Assembly (NCBI RefSeq): GCF_002236115.1
Contig: NZ_NIWT01000002.1
Span: 896,828 to 960,827 of the forward strand
DNA length: 64,000 bases
From: Pseudomonas jessenii
GTDB taxonomy: Bacteria > Pseudomonadota > Gammaproteobacteria > Pseudomonadales > Pseudomonadaceae
Reading direction: 5' to 3'
A program made the translations under genes and the position numbers. Under the pieces are notes generated by a model, which saw only the letters and a program-made list of their open reading frames with translations, searched no databases and had not been told where the DNA came from. Shown here piece by piece: positions 17,214 through 26,360 of the stretch; position 1 is the first letter of the stretch, and every line of letters begins with the position of its first letter.

Positions 17214-18860
17214 ATGAAAAAAATAATCACAAAAGCATCAGGCCTTGTCATCGCGTGTGCAACCCCTTTGGCAATGGCGTTCACGTTTGAAACCGAAAAC
17301 ATCCGTGGTTCATTCGATTCCACCATCGCCTTGGGCATGGGCCTGCGCACCGATTCGCAATCCTGCAATCTGGTCAACACCGGCGCTACCGGACACAACC
17401 CGCCCAGTGGTTGCCTGGCACAAACTTCTGGCATTGGTGATCAGGGCAACTTGAACTACGACAAGGGTGACCTGTTCACCAACTACATCAAAGGCTCCCA
17501 TGAGTTGCTGCTGAAGTTACCGGAGGACTTCACCTTCATGGCGCGAGGAAGCTGGATTCGTGACTTCGCCGCCACCGATACCACCGGCGCCCTGTCTTTC
17601 AACACACCTGCGGGCGTTGGCAGCGACGGTCTTACCAATGATGCGCGTGACGACCTGGAGTTCAAGGCTCGCCTGCTCGACCTGTGGGTGAGCAAGAGCT
17701 TCGATGTCGGCGATCAGCGTGTACGGGCTCGCTTGGGCAACCAGGTGATCAACTGGGGCGAAAGCCTGTTCGTGGTTGGTGGCATCAACAACACCAACGC
17801 TTACGATTATCAGGCCCTCGCGCGTCCTGGTGTCCAGCTCAAGGAAGCCGTGCTGCCGGCCCCGATGCTCAGCCTCGCTTCGGGTCTGGGTTCAGGTCTG
17901 AACATTGAGGCCTACTATCAGTTCGGCTGGAACAAGAGCGAGTTGCCGCCCGTTGGCAGTTACTGGTCCACCACTCACGGGCTCGGTGAGGGTATGCAAT
18001 CCTACGGGTTCGACGATAAGCATGCTCGGGATAACGGACAGTGGGGCATCTCGCTGCGTTGGCAACCGGATGACACCGATCTCAATCTCGGCCTTTACGT
18101 GATGCGCTATCACGAAAAGCTGCCGTCGCTGACGGTGCAGGTACTCGATCCTGAGACCTTCGCCCTTTCGCAAAAGTGGGTATATCCGGAAGACCGTATG
18201 CTCTATGGCATCAGCGCCAACATGCCGATTGGCGACTGGGCTGTCGGCACGGAGTTGTCCTACCGTCCCAAGGATGCGGTGCCACTCAACCCTGTTCTTG
18301 ATCTCTGTGCAAACAATGGCGGCAAATGCTGGGACGACCAGAAAAAATTCCAGTGGCACCTGACCGGCCTATACAGCCTGACACCCTCCAACTCCCCCGG
18401 ACTGCTTGACTTCACCGGCGCCAGTACGGGCACCCTGCTGTCTGAATTGGTGGTCGTGAAGTATCCCGATCTGCATGACAGTGTCGACGGTGAGCTGATT
18501 GCCGCGGGTTTGAACACCTGGCAGCTAGATCCAACGACCCCGCCGACGGCCAAGGGCGACAAAACCTCATCCGGTGTCAATGTGGATTTCAGCCTCACCT
18601 ATGACGGGACGTTGCTTCCAGGTTGGCAGGTTACGCCTGGGATCTTCTATTCGCGCTCCCTTGGCGGACGGACGCCCAATCTGTCTGCAACCTTCACTGA
18701 GGGTGCCAGCAGCATGAACCTGTATTTGAACTTCGTGCGTAATCCCGCAAGTTGGCAGGTCTCTTTCAACTACGCGAAATTCATGGGAGGCGATACCCCC
18801 TACGATCAATTGTTGGGTGATCGCGACTATGTCGGTTTCGTGATTTCGCGCACTCTGTGA
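17214..18860 (+). CDS. DUF1302 outer-membrane protein
   Basis: 548-residue protein with a clear signal peptide (MKKIITKASGLVIACATPLAMA, first 22 residues shown in part). A long beta-rich sequence follows and ends in a terminal aromatic-type strand (DYVGFVISRTL), as expected for an outer-membrane beta-barrel. DUF1302 family. It follows the DUF1329 gene by 23 bases and overlaps or abuts the MMPL gene. By analogy with other DUF1302/DUF1329/MMPL clusters it may form the outer-membrane port for a hydrophobic compound; direction of transport is not known. Confidence 0.88.
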   Translation: MKKIITKASGLVIACATPLAMAFTFETENIRGSFDSTIALGMGLRTDSQSCNLVNTGATGHNPPSGCLAQTSGIGDQGNLNYDKGDLFTNYIKGSHELLLKLPEDFTFMARGSWIRDFAATDTTGALSFNTPAGVGSDGLTNDARDDLEFKARLLDLWVSKSFDVGDQRVRARLGNQVINWGESLFVVGGINNTNAYDYQALARPGVQLKEAVLPAPMLSLASGLGSGLNIEAYYQFGWNKSELPPVGSYWSTTHGLGEGMQSYGFDDKHARDNGQWGISLRWQPDDTDLNLGLYVMRYHEKLPSLTVQVLDPETFALSQKWVYPEDRMLYGISANMPIGDWAVGTELSYRPKDAVPLNPVLDLCANNGGKCWDDQKKFQWHLTGLYSLTPSNSPGLLDFTGASTGTLLSELVVVKYPDLHDSVDGELIAAGLNTWQLDPTTPPTAKGDKTSSGVNVDFSLTYDGTLLPGWQVTPGIFYSRSLGGRTPNLSATFTEGASSMNLYLNFVRNPASWQVSFNYAKFMGGDTPYDQLLGDRDYVGFVISRTL

Positions 18861-18868
18861 GGCATGTC

Positions 18869-21283
18869 GTGAATACTTCTGTAAAAATGCCCGTCAAACG
18901 GGGGCGTGGCGTGCTGCCTTGCATCGAAAACTGGCTTTTCGGGCATCGCCGGTCAGTACTGGCGAGTCTGGTCATCTTCACTCTGATCATGGCCTGGTTT
19001 GCTGTTCAGTTGCGTATGGATGCGGGCTTTGAAAAGCAGCTGCCCATCGGCCATGAATATGTAGAAACGTTCGAGGCGTACCGCAATGACCTGTTGGGGG
19101 CGAATCGACTGACCATTGTGGTCAAGACTCGCGCAGGCAAGATCTGGAGCGAGACGGCTCTCAAGCGTCTGTATGACGTCACTCAGGCAGTCACCTTTCT
19201 ACCCAATGTTTCGCGTAGCAGCGTGCGTTCGTTGTGGACGCCGAACGCTTTCGTCAACGAGATAACCGAGGAGGGCTTCCGTGCAGATCCACTTGTACCG
19301 GGTACGGTAACCCCCGAACGCCTCGATGATGAAACCATTGCCAGGATCGCCGATTCGACGGCTCAGGGGGGCTTTATCGGCACGCTGGTCTCGCGGGATC
19401 AGAGCAGCGCGATGATCACCGTCGAACTCAACGAGTTTGACGCCACTGGGGCGCGCTTGGACTATGTGGCCTACAACCAGGTCCTGGAAAAGCAAATTCG
19501 TCAGCAGTTCGAGGACGGTGATTTCGAAGTTCAGATCATCGGCTTTGCGAAGCAGATCGGCGATATTGCCGATGGCGCGTCTGCAGTATTGGAGTTTTGC
19601 CTGCTGGCATTGCTGCTGACGGCCGCTGCGGTGTACTGGTACTGCCACTCCGTACGTTTCACTCTGCTGGCACTGGGGTGTTCATTGGCGTCGTTGGTCT
19701 GGCAGTTTGGCAGTCTAAGGCTGCTTGGCTATGGCCTCGACCCGCTTGCCGTGTTGGTGCCCTTTCTGGTGTTCGCCATCGGCGTGTCCCATGGCGTGCA
19801 GCAGATAAATTTCATCGTGCGGGAAATCGCCCATGGCAAGTGCGTCGAGGAGGCGGCGCGTTCCAGCTTCAGCGGTTTGCTGATCCCTGGCACGCTGGCA
19901 CTGGTGACGGCTTTTGTTTCCTTTGTAACGCTGGTGCTGATCCCGATTCCGATGGTACGCGAGTTGGCTATCACCGCGTCACTCGGTGTGTCCTACAAGA
20001 TCATCACCAATCTGGTGATGTTGCCGTTGGTGGCGTCGATGCTGCGGGTCGACGGTGACTACGCCGCGACCGAGGAGACCTCCCGTCAACGCCGTGCCCG
20101 TTGGTTGCATGGACTGGTCAGGCTCGCCGAATGGCGTAATGCCAAATGGGTGCTTTGTGTTGCCTTGCTCGTCTTTCTCGCGGCAGTCTGGCAAAGCCAT
20201 GACCGAGTCGTTGGTTCCCTGCAGGCAGGTGCACCGGAATTGCGTGAGGATTCTCGCTTCAACCGTGATGCAGTAGCCATCGCCAGCAACTATGACATTG
20301 GCCTGGATTGGCTAAGCGTCGTCTTCGAGGTCAATCCAGGCACGTCTGGTGACGGCGCTTCAGTCGCCTGCGAAGAGGTCGCCTTGGGTCAGTATCAGGA
20401 TCGCTTTGTATGGGCAATGGAAGGCGTACCCGGAGTGGTGTCGGTTGCCGCATTTTCCACCAGCATGCGCCAGTTCAACGAGGGTTATAACGAGGGCAAT
20501 CCGAAAATGAATGCGGTGCCCATCGATCCGACGAACTACTCCTCCTTGGCTACCGAAGTGGCTCGAATTCCGGGAATCATGCGTTCTGATTGCAGCATGG
20601 CCGCCGCACACCTGTATCTGGCGGACCACAAGGCAACGACTATCAACAAGGTGATCGAAGCCGCCAAGACCTTTCGTCGCGAATTTCCGATGCCAGGGGT
20701 GACGGTGCGACTGGCCTCGGGCAATGCAGGGGTGATCGCAGCCATCAACGAGGAGGTTGAAAAAAGTGAGACGCCAATGATGCTGTATGTCTATGCCGCA
20801 ATCGCGCTGCTGGTATTTGTCGTTTATCGGGATCTGCGCGCTGTGCTGGTGTGTTGCCTTCCTCTGACCATTGGCACCTTTATCGGCTATTGGTTCATGA
20901 AGGAACTACAGATCGGTCTGACCATCGCGACGCTGCCGGTGATGGTATTGGCGGTTGGCATCGGTGTTGACTACGCCTTCTACATCTACAACCGCATGCA
21001 ACTGCATCAGTCCCTAGGCCTGCCGATCGCCAAGGCTGTCGAGCACGCCTTGCTCGAAGTCGGTGTGGCAACCATCTTTACCGCGATTACTCTGGCAGTC
21101 GGCGTCGCCACCTGGGCGTTCTCCGACCTCAAGTTCCAGGCCGATATGGGCAAGCTGCTCGCCTTCATGTTCATGGTCAACATGGTCATGGCCATGACCG
21201 TGTTACCGGCTTTCGCAGTCTGGCTCGAGCGGGTGTTCCCGCGTAAGCGCGCTGTGCGCATGGTCGGCGCACTGGCGCACTGA
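18869..21283 (+). CDS. MMPL/RND-superfamily transporter of the DUF1302 cassette
   Basis: About 804-residue polytopic protein with two homologous halves of six membrane segments: periplasmic loop near residues 45-230, then helices around 235-400, repeated near 630-800. The second half carries the family's proton-relay type motif VLAVGIGVDYAFYIYNRM. The equivalent place in the first half reads FAIGVSHGVQQI, lacking the aspartate. It belongs to the predicted RND exporters of COG1033 rather than to multidrug pumps. The chosen GTG at 18869 has GAGG six bases upstream; a GTG at 18857 that overlaps the previous stop is an alternative. Function inferred: movement of a lipid-like compound across the envelope together with its neighbours. 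Confidence 0.85.
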   Translation: MNTSVKMPVKRGRGVLPCIENWLFGHRRSVLASLVIFTLIMAWFAVQLRMDAGFEKQLPIGHEYVETFEAYRNDLLGANRLTIVVKTRAGKIWSETALKRLYDVTQAVTFLPNVSRSSVRSLWTPNAFVNEITEEGFRADPLVPGTVTPERLDDETIARIADSTAQGGFIGTLVSRDQSSAMITVELNEFDATGARLDYVAYNQVLEKQIRQQFEDGDFEVQIIGFAKQIGDIADGASAVLEFCLLALLLTAAAVYWYCHSVRFTLLALGCSLASLVWQFGSLRLLGYGLDPLAVLVPFLVFAIGVSHGVQQINFIVREIAHGKCVEEAARSSFSGLLIPGTLALVTAFVSFVTLVLIPIPMVRELAITASLGVSYKIITNLVMLPLVASMLRVDGDYAATEETSRQRRARWLHGLVRLAEWRNAKWVLCVALLVFLAAVWQSHDRVVGSLQAGAPELREDSRFNRDAVAIASNYDIGLDWLSVVFEVNPGTSGDGASVACEEVALGQYQDRFVWAMEGVPGVVSVAAFSTSMRQFNEGYNEGNPKMNAVPIDPTNYSSLATEVARIPGIMRSDCSMAAAHLYLADHKATTINKVIEAAKTFRREFPMPGVTVRLASGNAGVIAAINEEVEKSETPMMLYVYAAIALLVFVVYRDLRAVLVCCLPLTIGTFIGYWFMKELQIGLTIATLPVMVLAVGIGVDYAFYIYNRMQLHQSLGLPIAKAVEHALLEVGVATIFTAITLAVGVATWAFSDLKFQADMGKLLAFMFMVNMVMAMTVLPAFAVWLERVFPRKRAVRMVGALAH

Positions 21284-21296
21284 GGAGAAAAGCAAC

Positions 21297-22262
21297 ATGC
21301 GATATATGAATTCATTCATGGGGACTTTACTCGCTGCAGTGCTGCCACTGGTCACACTTCAGGCATCTGCATTGGAAGCTGTGCCGGCAGTCCCTTCGAG
21401 CAACGCCACGCAGGCCACCTTTCTGGATGCTGCATGGGCAAAGGGGCGTGTGGTCGCCGTTGGCGATCATGGCATGGTGTTGCTTTCCGATGATCAAGGG
21501 AAAAGCTTCCATCAGGCAAGCTCGGTACCGTTGTCCACGCCACTGACCGGTGTTTCATTCGTTGATTCCAAGCAAGGTTGGGCGGTGGGTCACTGGGGGG
21601 CGATTCTGACCAGCAACGACGGCGGTGACTCCTGGCAGATTCAACGACTGTCCAGCAATGAGGATCGGCCACTGTTCGCTGTGCATTTTTTCAACGCCGA
21701 ACAAGGTGTCGCCGTCGGCCTTTGGTCACTGGTGTTGACGACCGATGACGGCGGAAAAACCTGGGATGAGCAGAAGCTTAAAGCCCCACCAGGATCTAGC
21801 CGTGCCGATCTCAACTTGATGGGGCTTTTCGTCGACGCTCGCGGCAGCGTGTATGCCGCTGCCGAACGAGGCCAGGTGTTGCGTTCCGATGACTTTGGGA
21901 AAAGCTGGAGCTATCTGGATACCGGCTATGAGGGCACGCTTTGGTCGGGAGCGGTGTTGGCCGATGGCACCCTACTGGTCGGTGGCCAACGCGGCACACT
22001 GCTGCATGGCACCGCGGACGGACAGGTTTGGCAACGCGTGCCCCTGGAGAGCAAGAGCTCGATCACGGCCATCGTCGTGTCCGGTAAGCAGGTAGTCGCG
22101 GTGGGTCTTGATGGGCTGATGGTACGCAGCGGCGATGGAGGAGGGAGTTTCCAGGAGCAGAAGACGCACGATGGCGTTTCGTTGACGGCTGCGTTACTCA
22201 GCGGCAATGACTATCCCGTTCTGTTTTCTCGACGTGGTGTGGTGCCGGTACAAATCAAGTAA
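21297..22262 (+). CDS. YCF48/BNR-repeat periplasmic protein
   Basis: 321 residues with a signal peptide (cleavage near ASA-LEA) and a beta-propeller of YCF48/BNR repeats. The recurring units are VVAVGDHGMVLLSDDQGKSF, WGAILTSNDGGDSW, LVLTTDDGGKTWDEQ, GQVLRSDDFGKSWSYL and GLMVRSGDGGGSF. YCF48 proteins assemble photosystem II in cyanobacteria. In heterotrophs this type is found as the partner of the MMPL/DUF1302/DUF1329 set and may be an assembly or stability factor for the transporter. GAGGAG lies 9 bases before the ATG. Last gene of the cassette, followed by a strong terminator. Confidence 0.88.
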   Translation: MRYMNSFMGTLLAAVLPLVTLQASALEAVPAVPSSNATQATFLDAAWAKGRVVAVGDHGMVLLSDDQGKSFHQASSVPLSTPLTGVSFVDSKQGWAVGHWGAILTSNDGGDSWQIQRLSSNEDRPLFAVHFFNAEQGVAVGLWSLVLTTDDGGKTWDEQKLKAPPGSSRADLNLMGLFVDARGSVYAAAERGQVLRSDDFGKSWSYLDTGYEGTLWSGAVLADGTLLVGGQRGTLLHGTADGQVWQRVPLESKSSITAIVVSGKQVVAVGLDGLMVRSGDGGGSFQEQKTHDGVSLTAALLSGNDYPVLFSRRGVVPVQIK

Positions 22263-22345
22263 AGGCATCTCTCGAGACGTCGCTAGAACGGCGAGTTGTT
22301 GACTCTGTTCTTTGACCCCATAGCTGATTTTGATTCCTCCCTTTG

Positions 22346-22385
22346 AGGGGCCTCGTCGTGATCCGGCGTCCGGCCCCTTTTTTTT
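22346..22385 (+). terminator. terminator of the DUF1329-YCF48 operon
   Basis: AGGGGCC and GGCCCCT pair across a loop of 19 bases and are followed by eight T. It closes the envelope cassette. Confidence 0.85.
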
Positions 22386-22428
22386 AGATCAGCCCAATCA
22401 TGAATTCGACTGTTTTTAAGGAGGGCCC

Positions 22429-23412
22429 ATGTTTTCGGGAAGAAAGTTGAAGCGTCTGGCTGAAGAGGTCAGCTCGCGAATATCGTCGCTGTTGAGTGGT
22501 CAGCCAGCCCCCGATTTCCAAGGCGGTTTGATCAGCAAATATCCATGGTTGGCTGACAGCTTCGATGGGCTGGAGCGGCGGCTCAACCATCAGGAGCATA
22601 TCAGTGCTGGTCAGAGATCAGATGACTCTGAAAGTCCCCTGGTCAGTGATTTGAAAAATTCTCTGCAAGCCGCTCGGGATGAAATGCACCAGCTTCAATG
22701 TGAAATCAAGGAGAGCAACCTGAAGCTGTCCGATCTTAATGAGCAGTTGGTTTCATGCAGGGAAAAGGAACAGGTCTGGGAAGTGACCAAGAATGCGCTC
22801 ACGGAGGTTTGCTGGGAGCTGTTTATTGTTGACGGAAATCCGGATCACCCTGAAAACCAGCTTCGCTGGTCGAAGCAGTTCCGCGAACTCGTGGGCTATT
22901 CGGAACAGGATTTCAAGGATGACTGGGAGGGGTATTTTTCAATCGTCCATCCGGATGATCTGAAGCATGTCACGAAGGTGGTGACGGAATACCTCAATGT
23001 CGCAGACCCTTCCTCAGGCTATACGGTCGAGTACCGAATGAGGCACAAATTCAAAGGCGAGATCTGGTACCGCGAAAGAGGCCAGGGCGTGATGGATCGC
23101 AGTGGCAGGCTCCGCCGCATCATTGGGGCCGTACGTGATATCTCGGACGAAAAGCTTGCCCAAACGATTCGCGCGCGGGAGTTGGCTGGCATGCAGGCGA
23201 CTTACGAACAGATTTCGCAGGTCGTGAACGTGATCAAGAGCATCACTGACCAGATCAACATGCTCGCCCTCAATGCAGCAATCGAAGCGGCACGAGCCGG
23301 TGATGCAGGGCGCGGATTTTCCGTAGTGGCAGATGAAGTGAAGAAGCTCGCGGGCAGAACTCGAGAAGCCACTCAGACGATTCAGCAAATGCTCTCTTCA
23401 AAGGCGCTTTAG
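22429..23412 (+). CDS. soluble PAS-domain chemotaxis-like signalling protein
   Basis: 327 residues with no membrane segment. Residues 1-110 are largely helical or coiled coil. A PAS domain with PAC extension spans about 115-245 ([34 protein letters not shown]). The C-terminus is the tip of a methyl-accepting chemotaxis signalling hairpin ([19 protein letters not shown], then [20 protein letters not shown]). The MCP part is much shorter than in full chemoreceptors and ends just after the tip. AAGGAGG precedes the ATG. It stands alone between the envelope cassette and the acyl-CoA operon, and may link redox or substrate sensing to motility. Confidence 0.85.
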   Translation: MFSGRKLKRLAEEVSSRISSLLSGQPAPDFQGGLISKYPWLADSFDGLERRLNHQEHISAGQRSDDSESPLVSDLKNSLQAARDEMHQLQCEIKESNLKLSDLNEQLVSCREKEQVWEVTKNALTEVCWELFIVDGNPDHPENQLRWSKQFRELVGYSEQDFKDDWEGYFSIVHPDDLKHVTKVVTEYLNVADPSSGYTVEYRMRHKFKGEIWYRERGQGVMDRSGRLRRIIGAVRDISDEKLAQTIRARELAGMQATYEQISQVVNVIKSITDQINMLALNAAIEAARAGDAGRGFSVVADEVKKLAGRTREATQTIQQMLSSKAL

Positions 23413-23642
23413 CCATCGGAGAGGGCGTCTTTTCGGGACACCCTGCATAGCGATTTACCTGCGTGCACGTGTCCGTTGCGCCCACAACCTACATGTCAGG
23501 AACCCGCTCGATGAGCAGGGCCCCCCCGTATTTTTTGGCCCTTTTGTCAGGTGATGCCTGCGCTGGGCCTTCCATCTCCCGGTTGAGCGACTGGCGAACC
23601 ATAAGGGCTCGCTTTCAGGGAAAGTCTTGCGTGCGATTATTA

Positions 23643-23686
23643 TTAACATAACAGTCGTTGCGTAAAATAAAACTCCTTGTTAAAGT
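23643..23686 (+). promoter_or_regulatory. promoter with 24-bp operator, copy A
   Basis: The operator is TTAACATAAC, AGTC, GTTGCGTAAA at 23643-23666. Its right half contains the -35 hexamer TTGCGT (23658-23663); after 17 bases comes TAAAGT (23681-23686). Repressor binding would occlude RNA polymerase. It drives the small ORF and acyl-CoA dehydrogenase operon. Confidence 0.6.
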
Positions 23687-23721
23687 CGACAAAACAACAA
23701 AAGGCCCCCAGGAGGTCGAGC

Positions 23722-23880
23722 ATGAAAGATTCCAAGGCTGGTTCCTGTCCAAACGACGGCTTGGCCGTCGCCAGAGGCTTTCTGGGCGAAACGCCAAAGG
23801 CCCCATCCACACTCGAACTCAACTGCTTGGGCGGCCGCCAGCGAATGACTTGCGGGCCGGTTCCGGCGAGGGTGCTCTGA
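23722..23880 (+). CDS. small ORF of 52 aa, translationally coupled to the acyl-CoA dehydrogenase
   Basis: Unrecognised protein starting MKDSKAGSCPNDGLAVARGF and rich in Gly, Pro and Arg, with three cysteines. It has one of the best ribosome sites in the region (AGGAGG, 6 bases from the ATG). Its TGA overlaps the next gene's ATG by one base. It is the first reading frame after the operator-controlled promoter. It may be a functional peptide or a leader that couples translation. Confidence 0.55.
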   Translation: MKDSKAGSCPNDGLAVARGFLGETPKAPSTLELNCLGGRQRMTCGPVPARVL

Positions 23881-25163
23881 TGATTACGCTCAAATCCACC
23901 ATGACGTTGCCGGCTGCCGGGTTGTCCGGTTTCGAGCCCCCCCTGAGCGAAGAGGAAGCAGCGATCCAGGCTTCGGTACACCGTTTCTCAAAGGAGGTGC
24001 TGCGGCCGCTGGGTCGTGAGCTGGACCGGATGAAAGCCGAGGAGGTCATCGCTCCTGGCTCGCCTTATTACTCACTCTTCAGTGAGTTCGCCAAGCTGGG
24101 ACTGGATCCCGCGCTGCTGGCAGAGCTGCCGCCGGAAATGGCGGTGCGGATCGAATCCCTGATCGGTGAAGAGCTTGGCTGGGGTGATGCAGGCCTGGCG
24201 GTTTCTCTCGGCTGTGCCGGTTTCCCGCTACAGATGGCGGCCGCTGCCGGCAATGCTGAACTGGTGGAGCTTTGTCAGGGCCGAATCGGTTGCTGGATGG
24301 CCACCCAGCCTGATCGAGGGAGCGACAATCAACTCTTCGATATAGCGCGCGATTGGCCTGCGGGGCAGCAGGCTAACATCGGCAACCTGACCGCAAAGGT
24401 CGTCGGCGACGAGATCATCATCAATGGACAGAGCTCGGCCTGGGTGTCCAATGGCGCAGTAGCGCAGGTCGCCTTTGGCCTGATGTGCGCCGACTACGGC
24501 GACGGCTTTTTCGATAGCAACGGACTGCCCCATGGCATCGCCGTGGTCATCCCTCTGGACCTCAAGGGGGTTTCCAAGGGCAAGCCGCTGGACAAGATCG
24601 GGCAGCGTTCCTTGCCTCAGGGTGAGATCTATTTTGACAGTGTGCGGGTACCTCGACGCTTTGCCATCGCCGAGCGGGATGCCTACTACGGCGCCGTCAG
24701 CTCTTCCTGGTCCTATGCCGGTACTCACATGAGCCAAGTCTTCACTGGCGTCGCTCGGGCAGCCTTCGAGTATGCGCTGCAATACTGCCATGAGCGTCGC
24801 CAGGGCGGTCGGATGTTGATTGACCATCAGATGACGCGCCTACGTCTGGGCGAAATGTTGCGCCGCGTAGAGATCGCCCGCGCCGTGGCTCGTCGTTCGC
24901 TGAGCTTTGCTCGTCTGTCGCCGCAAACCCACCCTTACGCCACTGCCTCCGCCAAGGTCACGGTGACTGAAGAGGCGTTGGCCGTTGTTGAGGAAGCCTT
25001 CCGCCTGTTCGGGGGTAACGGGACGACGCGCGAATACCCGATCGAAAAGCTGTTGCGAGACACACAGGCCGCTTTGATCGAGGACGGTGAAAACCGTGTC
25101 CTGACCATGCGCCTGGGGTTGCTGGCCCAGCAGCTCTATGCCGAAGGCTGGGCCCAGGGCTGA
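23880..25163 (+). CDS. acyl-CoA dehydrogenase family flavoprotein
   Basis: 427 residues. N-terminal helical domain (residues 20-130), middle beta domain with GCWMATQPDRGSDN replacing the usual AMTEP-GSD substrate loop, and C-terminal helical domain with RLFGGNGTTREYPIEKLLRD near residue 380. It introduces a double bond into an acyl-CoA with FAD. The start at 23880 gives the normal family N-terminus; GAGGG lies upstream. First enzyme of an operon with a reductase, CoA ligase, thiolase and flavin oxidoreductase, all closely spaced. The unusual substrate loop suggests a non-standard acyl chain, but this is inference. Confidence 0.9.
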   Translation: MITLKSTMTLPAAGLSGFEPPLSEEEAAIQASVHRFSKEVLRPLGRELDRMKAEEVIAPGSPYYSLFSEFAKLGLDPALLAELPPEMAVRIESLIGEELGWGDAGLAVSLGCAGFPLQMAAAAGNAELVELCQGRIGCWMATQPDRGSDNQLFDIARDWPAGQQANIGNLTAKVVGDEIIINGQSSAWVSNGAVAQVAFGLMCADYGDGFFDSNGLPHGIAVVIPLDLKGVSKGKPLDKIGQRSLPQGEIYFDSVRVPRRFAIAERDAYYGAVSSSWSYAGTHMSQVFTGVARAAFEYALQYCHERRQGGRMLIDHQMTRLRLGEMLRRVEIARAVARRSLSFARLSPQTHPYATASAKVTVTEEALAVVEEAFRLFGGNGTTREYPIEKLLRDTQAALIEDGENRVLTMRLGLLAQQLYAEGWAQG

Positions 25164-25216
25164 GCCGACCAAAAAACCCAACAAAAATCATCCAATAAGA
25201 AAGCGAGGAACACGAG

Positions 25217-26350
25217 ATGGCCAAATATCCTGTCGTTGTCTATGGCGCCAGTGGTTACACCGGCATGCTGACCATGGACTGGCTGATCGACCAGAACATT
25301 CCTTTCACTGCTGTGGCGCGCAACGCCGGCCGTGCCCAGGAAATGATGGCGCAACGCGTCGTCGGCCTGGAGTCGGCCAAATATGAAATCATCGAGTGCC
25401 CGCACGAGGTCGAAGCGCTTGTAAAGGTGTTCAAGGGCGCGCGCGTGGTCTGCAACACCGTTGGCCCGTTCGTCAATTTCGGCAAGGTGGCGGTCGAGGC
25501 CGCGCTCAAGGCGGGCTGTCACTACCTGGACCCTGCCGGTGAGCAGGAGCACATTCGTGCATTGCGTGATGAGTTCGGCGAGTTGTTCCGCCAGGCTGGC
25601 CTGCTGCTGTCGCCGTCGCTCGCCTACATGTACACCTTCGCCGAGATCGCTGCCGAGCTGACCCTGGAAACCCCCGGCGTGGACTCCCTGGAAACCGCGA
25701 CTCTGACCCGTGGGCCGCGTGTCGGTGCCGCCGGTGTGACCGTGGGCTCCACCGCCACCATCTTCGAAGGCTTTCGCCATCAGGGCTCCTATCTGTGGGA
25801 CAAGGCGCTGGTTCCGTATGCGCCCAACGCCAGCTTCAACATCGTTTGCCCCAATCTGATGGAGTCGGTGTTCTGCCTGCCCTGGGGCGGAACCTCGCTG
25901 CCAGTGTATTTCGAGCAGGATGCGCGCGTGCGCAGCTGCATGTCCTGCGTCGGCTTCTACGACAACCCTGTGATGAAGAGTGTTCACGCGCTGGGGCAGA
26001 AGTGGGAAGCCGAATACAAGCACCTGCCGAAAGAACAGCAGGATGAGGTGATCCAGAGTCTTGTGGATTCGACCACGCCGAGCATGCCGCCTCGTGAGCG
26101 CAGCACCCTGCAGCGCACAGTGGACTTCGCGATCGGCCGCGGTCAACTGACGGCAGTCCGGGCGACCGTGCACGGCATCACCCCCTACATCGCCACCGGC
26201 GCCCTGCAAGCCGCGGCAGTGGCCAAGCTGCTGGACAACGACGTCGCCAAGGTGGGTTTCGCCTCGTCCTCGAAGGCCTTCGGTCACCGCTACATGCTCG
26301 GCTTCCTCGAGCAGCGCGGCCTGGCACGCGCCACCATTACCCAACTGTGA
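25217..26350 (+). CDS. saccharopine dehydrogenase-like oxidoreductase
   Basis: 377 residues with an N-terminal Rossmann fold (VVVYGASGYTGMLTMDWL, residues 6-23) and the saccharopine-reductase-like domain. NTVGPFVNFGKVAVEAALKAG near residue 80 is typical of the trans-acting enoyl reductase branch of this family. Members act on lipids or polyketide-like CoA and ACP substrates rather than on lysine. It lies 53 bases after the acyl-CoA dehydrogenase and 10 before the CoA ligase, so it belongs to the same operon. It may reduce an enoyl or imine intermediate; the reaction is not determined by sequence. Confidence 0.82.
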   Translation: MAKYPVVVYGASGYTGMLTMDWLIDQNIPFTAVARNAGRAQEMMAQRVVGLESAKYEIIECPHEVEALVKVFKGARVVCNTVGPFVNFGKVAVEAALKAGCHYLDPAGEQEHIRALRDEFGELFRQAGLLLSPSLAYMYTFAEIAAELTLETPGVDSLETATLTRGPRVGAAGVTVGSTATIFEGFRHQGSYLWDKALVPYAPNASFNIVCPNLMESVFCLPWGGTSLPVYFEQDARVRSCMSCVGFYDNPVMKSVHALGQKWEAEYKHLPKEQQDEVIQSLVDSTTPSMPPRERSTLQRTVDFAIGRGQLTAVRATVHGITPYIATGALQAAAVAKLLDNDVAKVGFASSSKAFGHRYMLGFLEQRGLARATITQL

Positions 26351-26360
26351 AGTGACGAAG

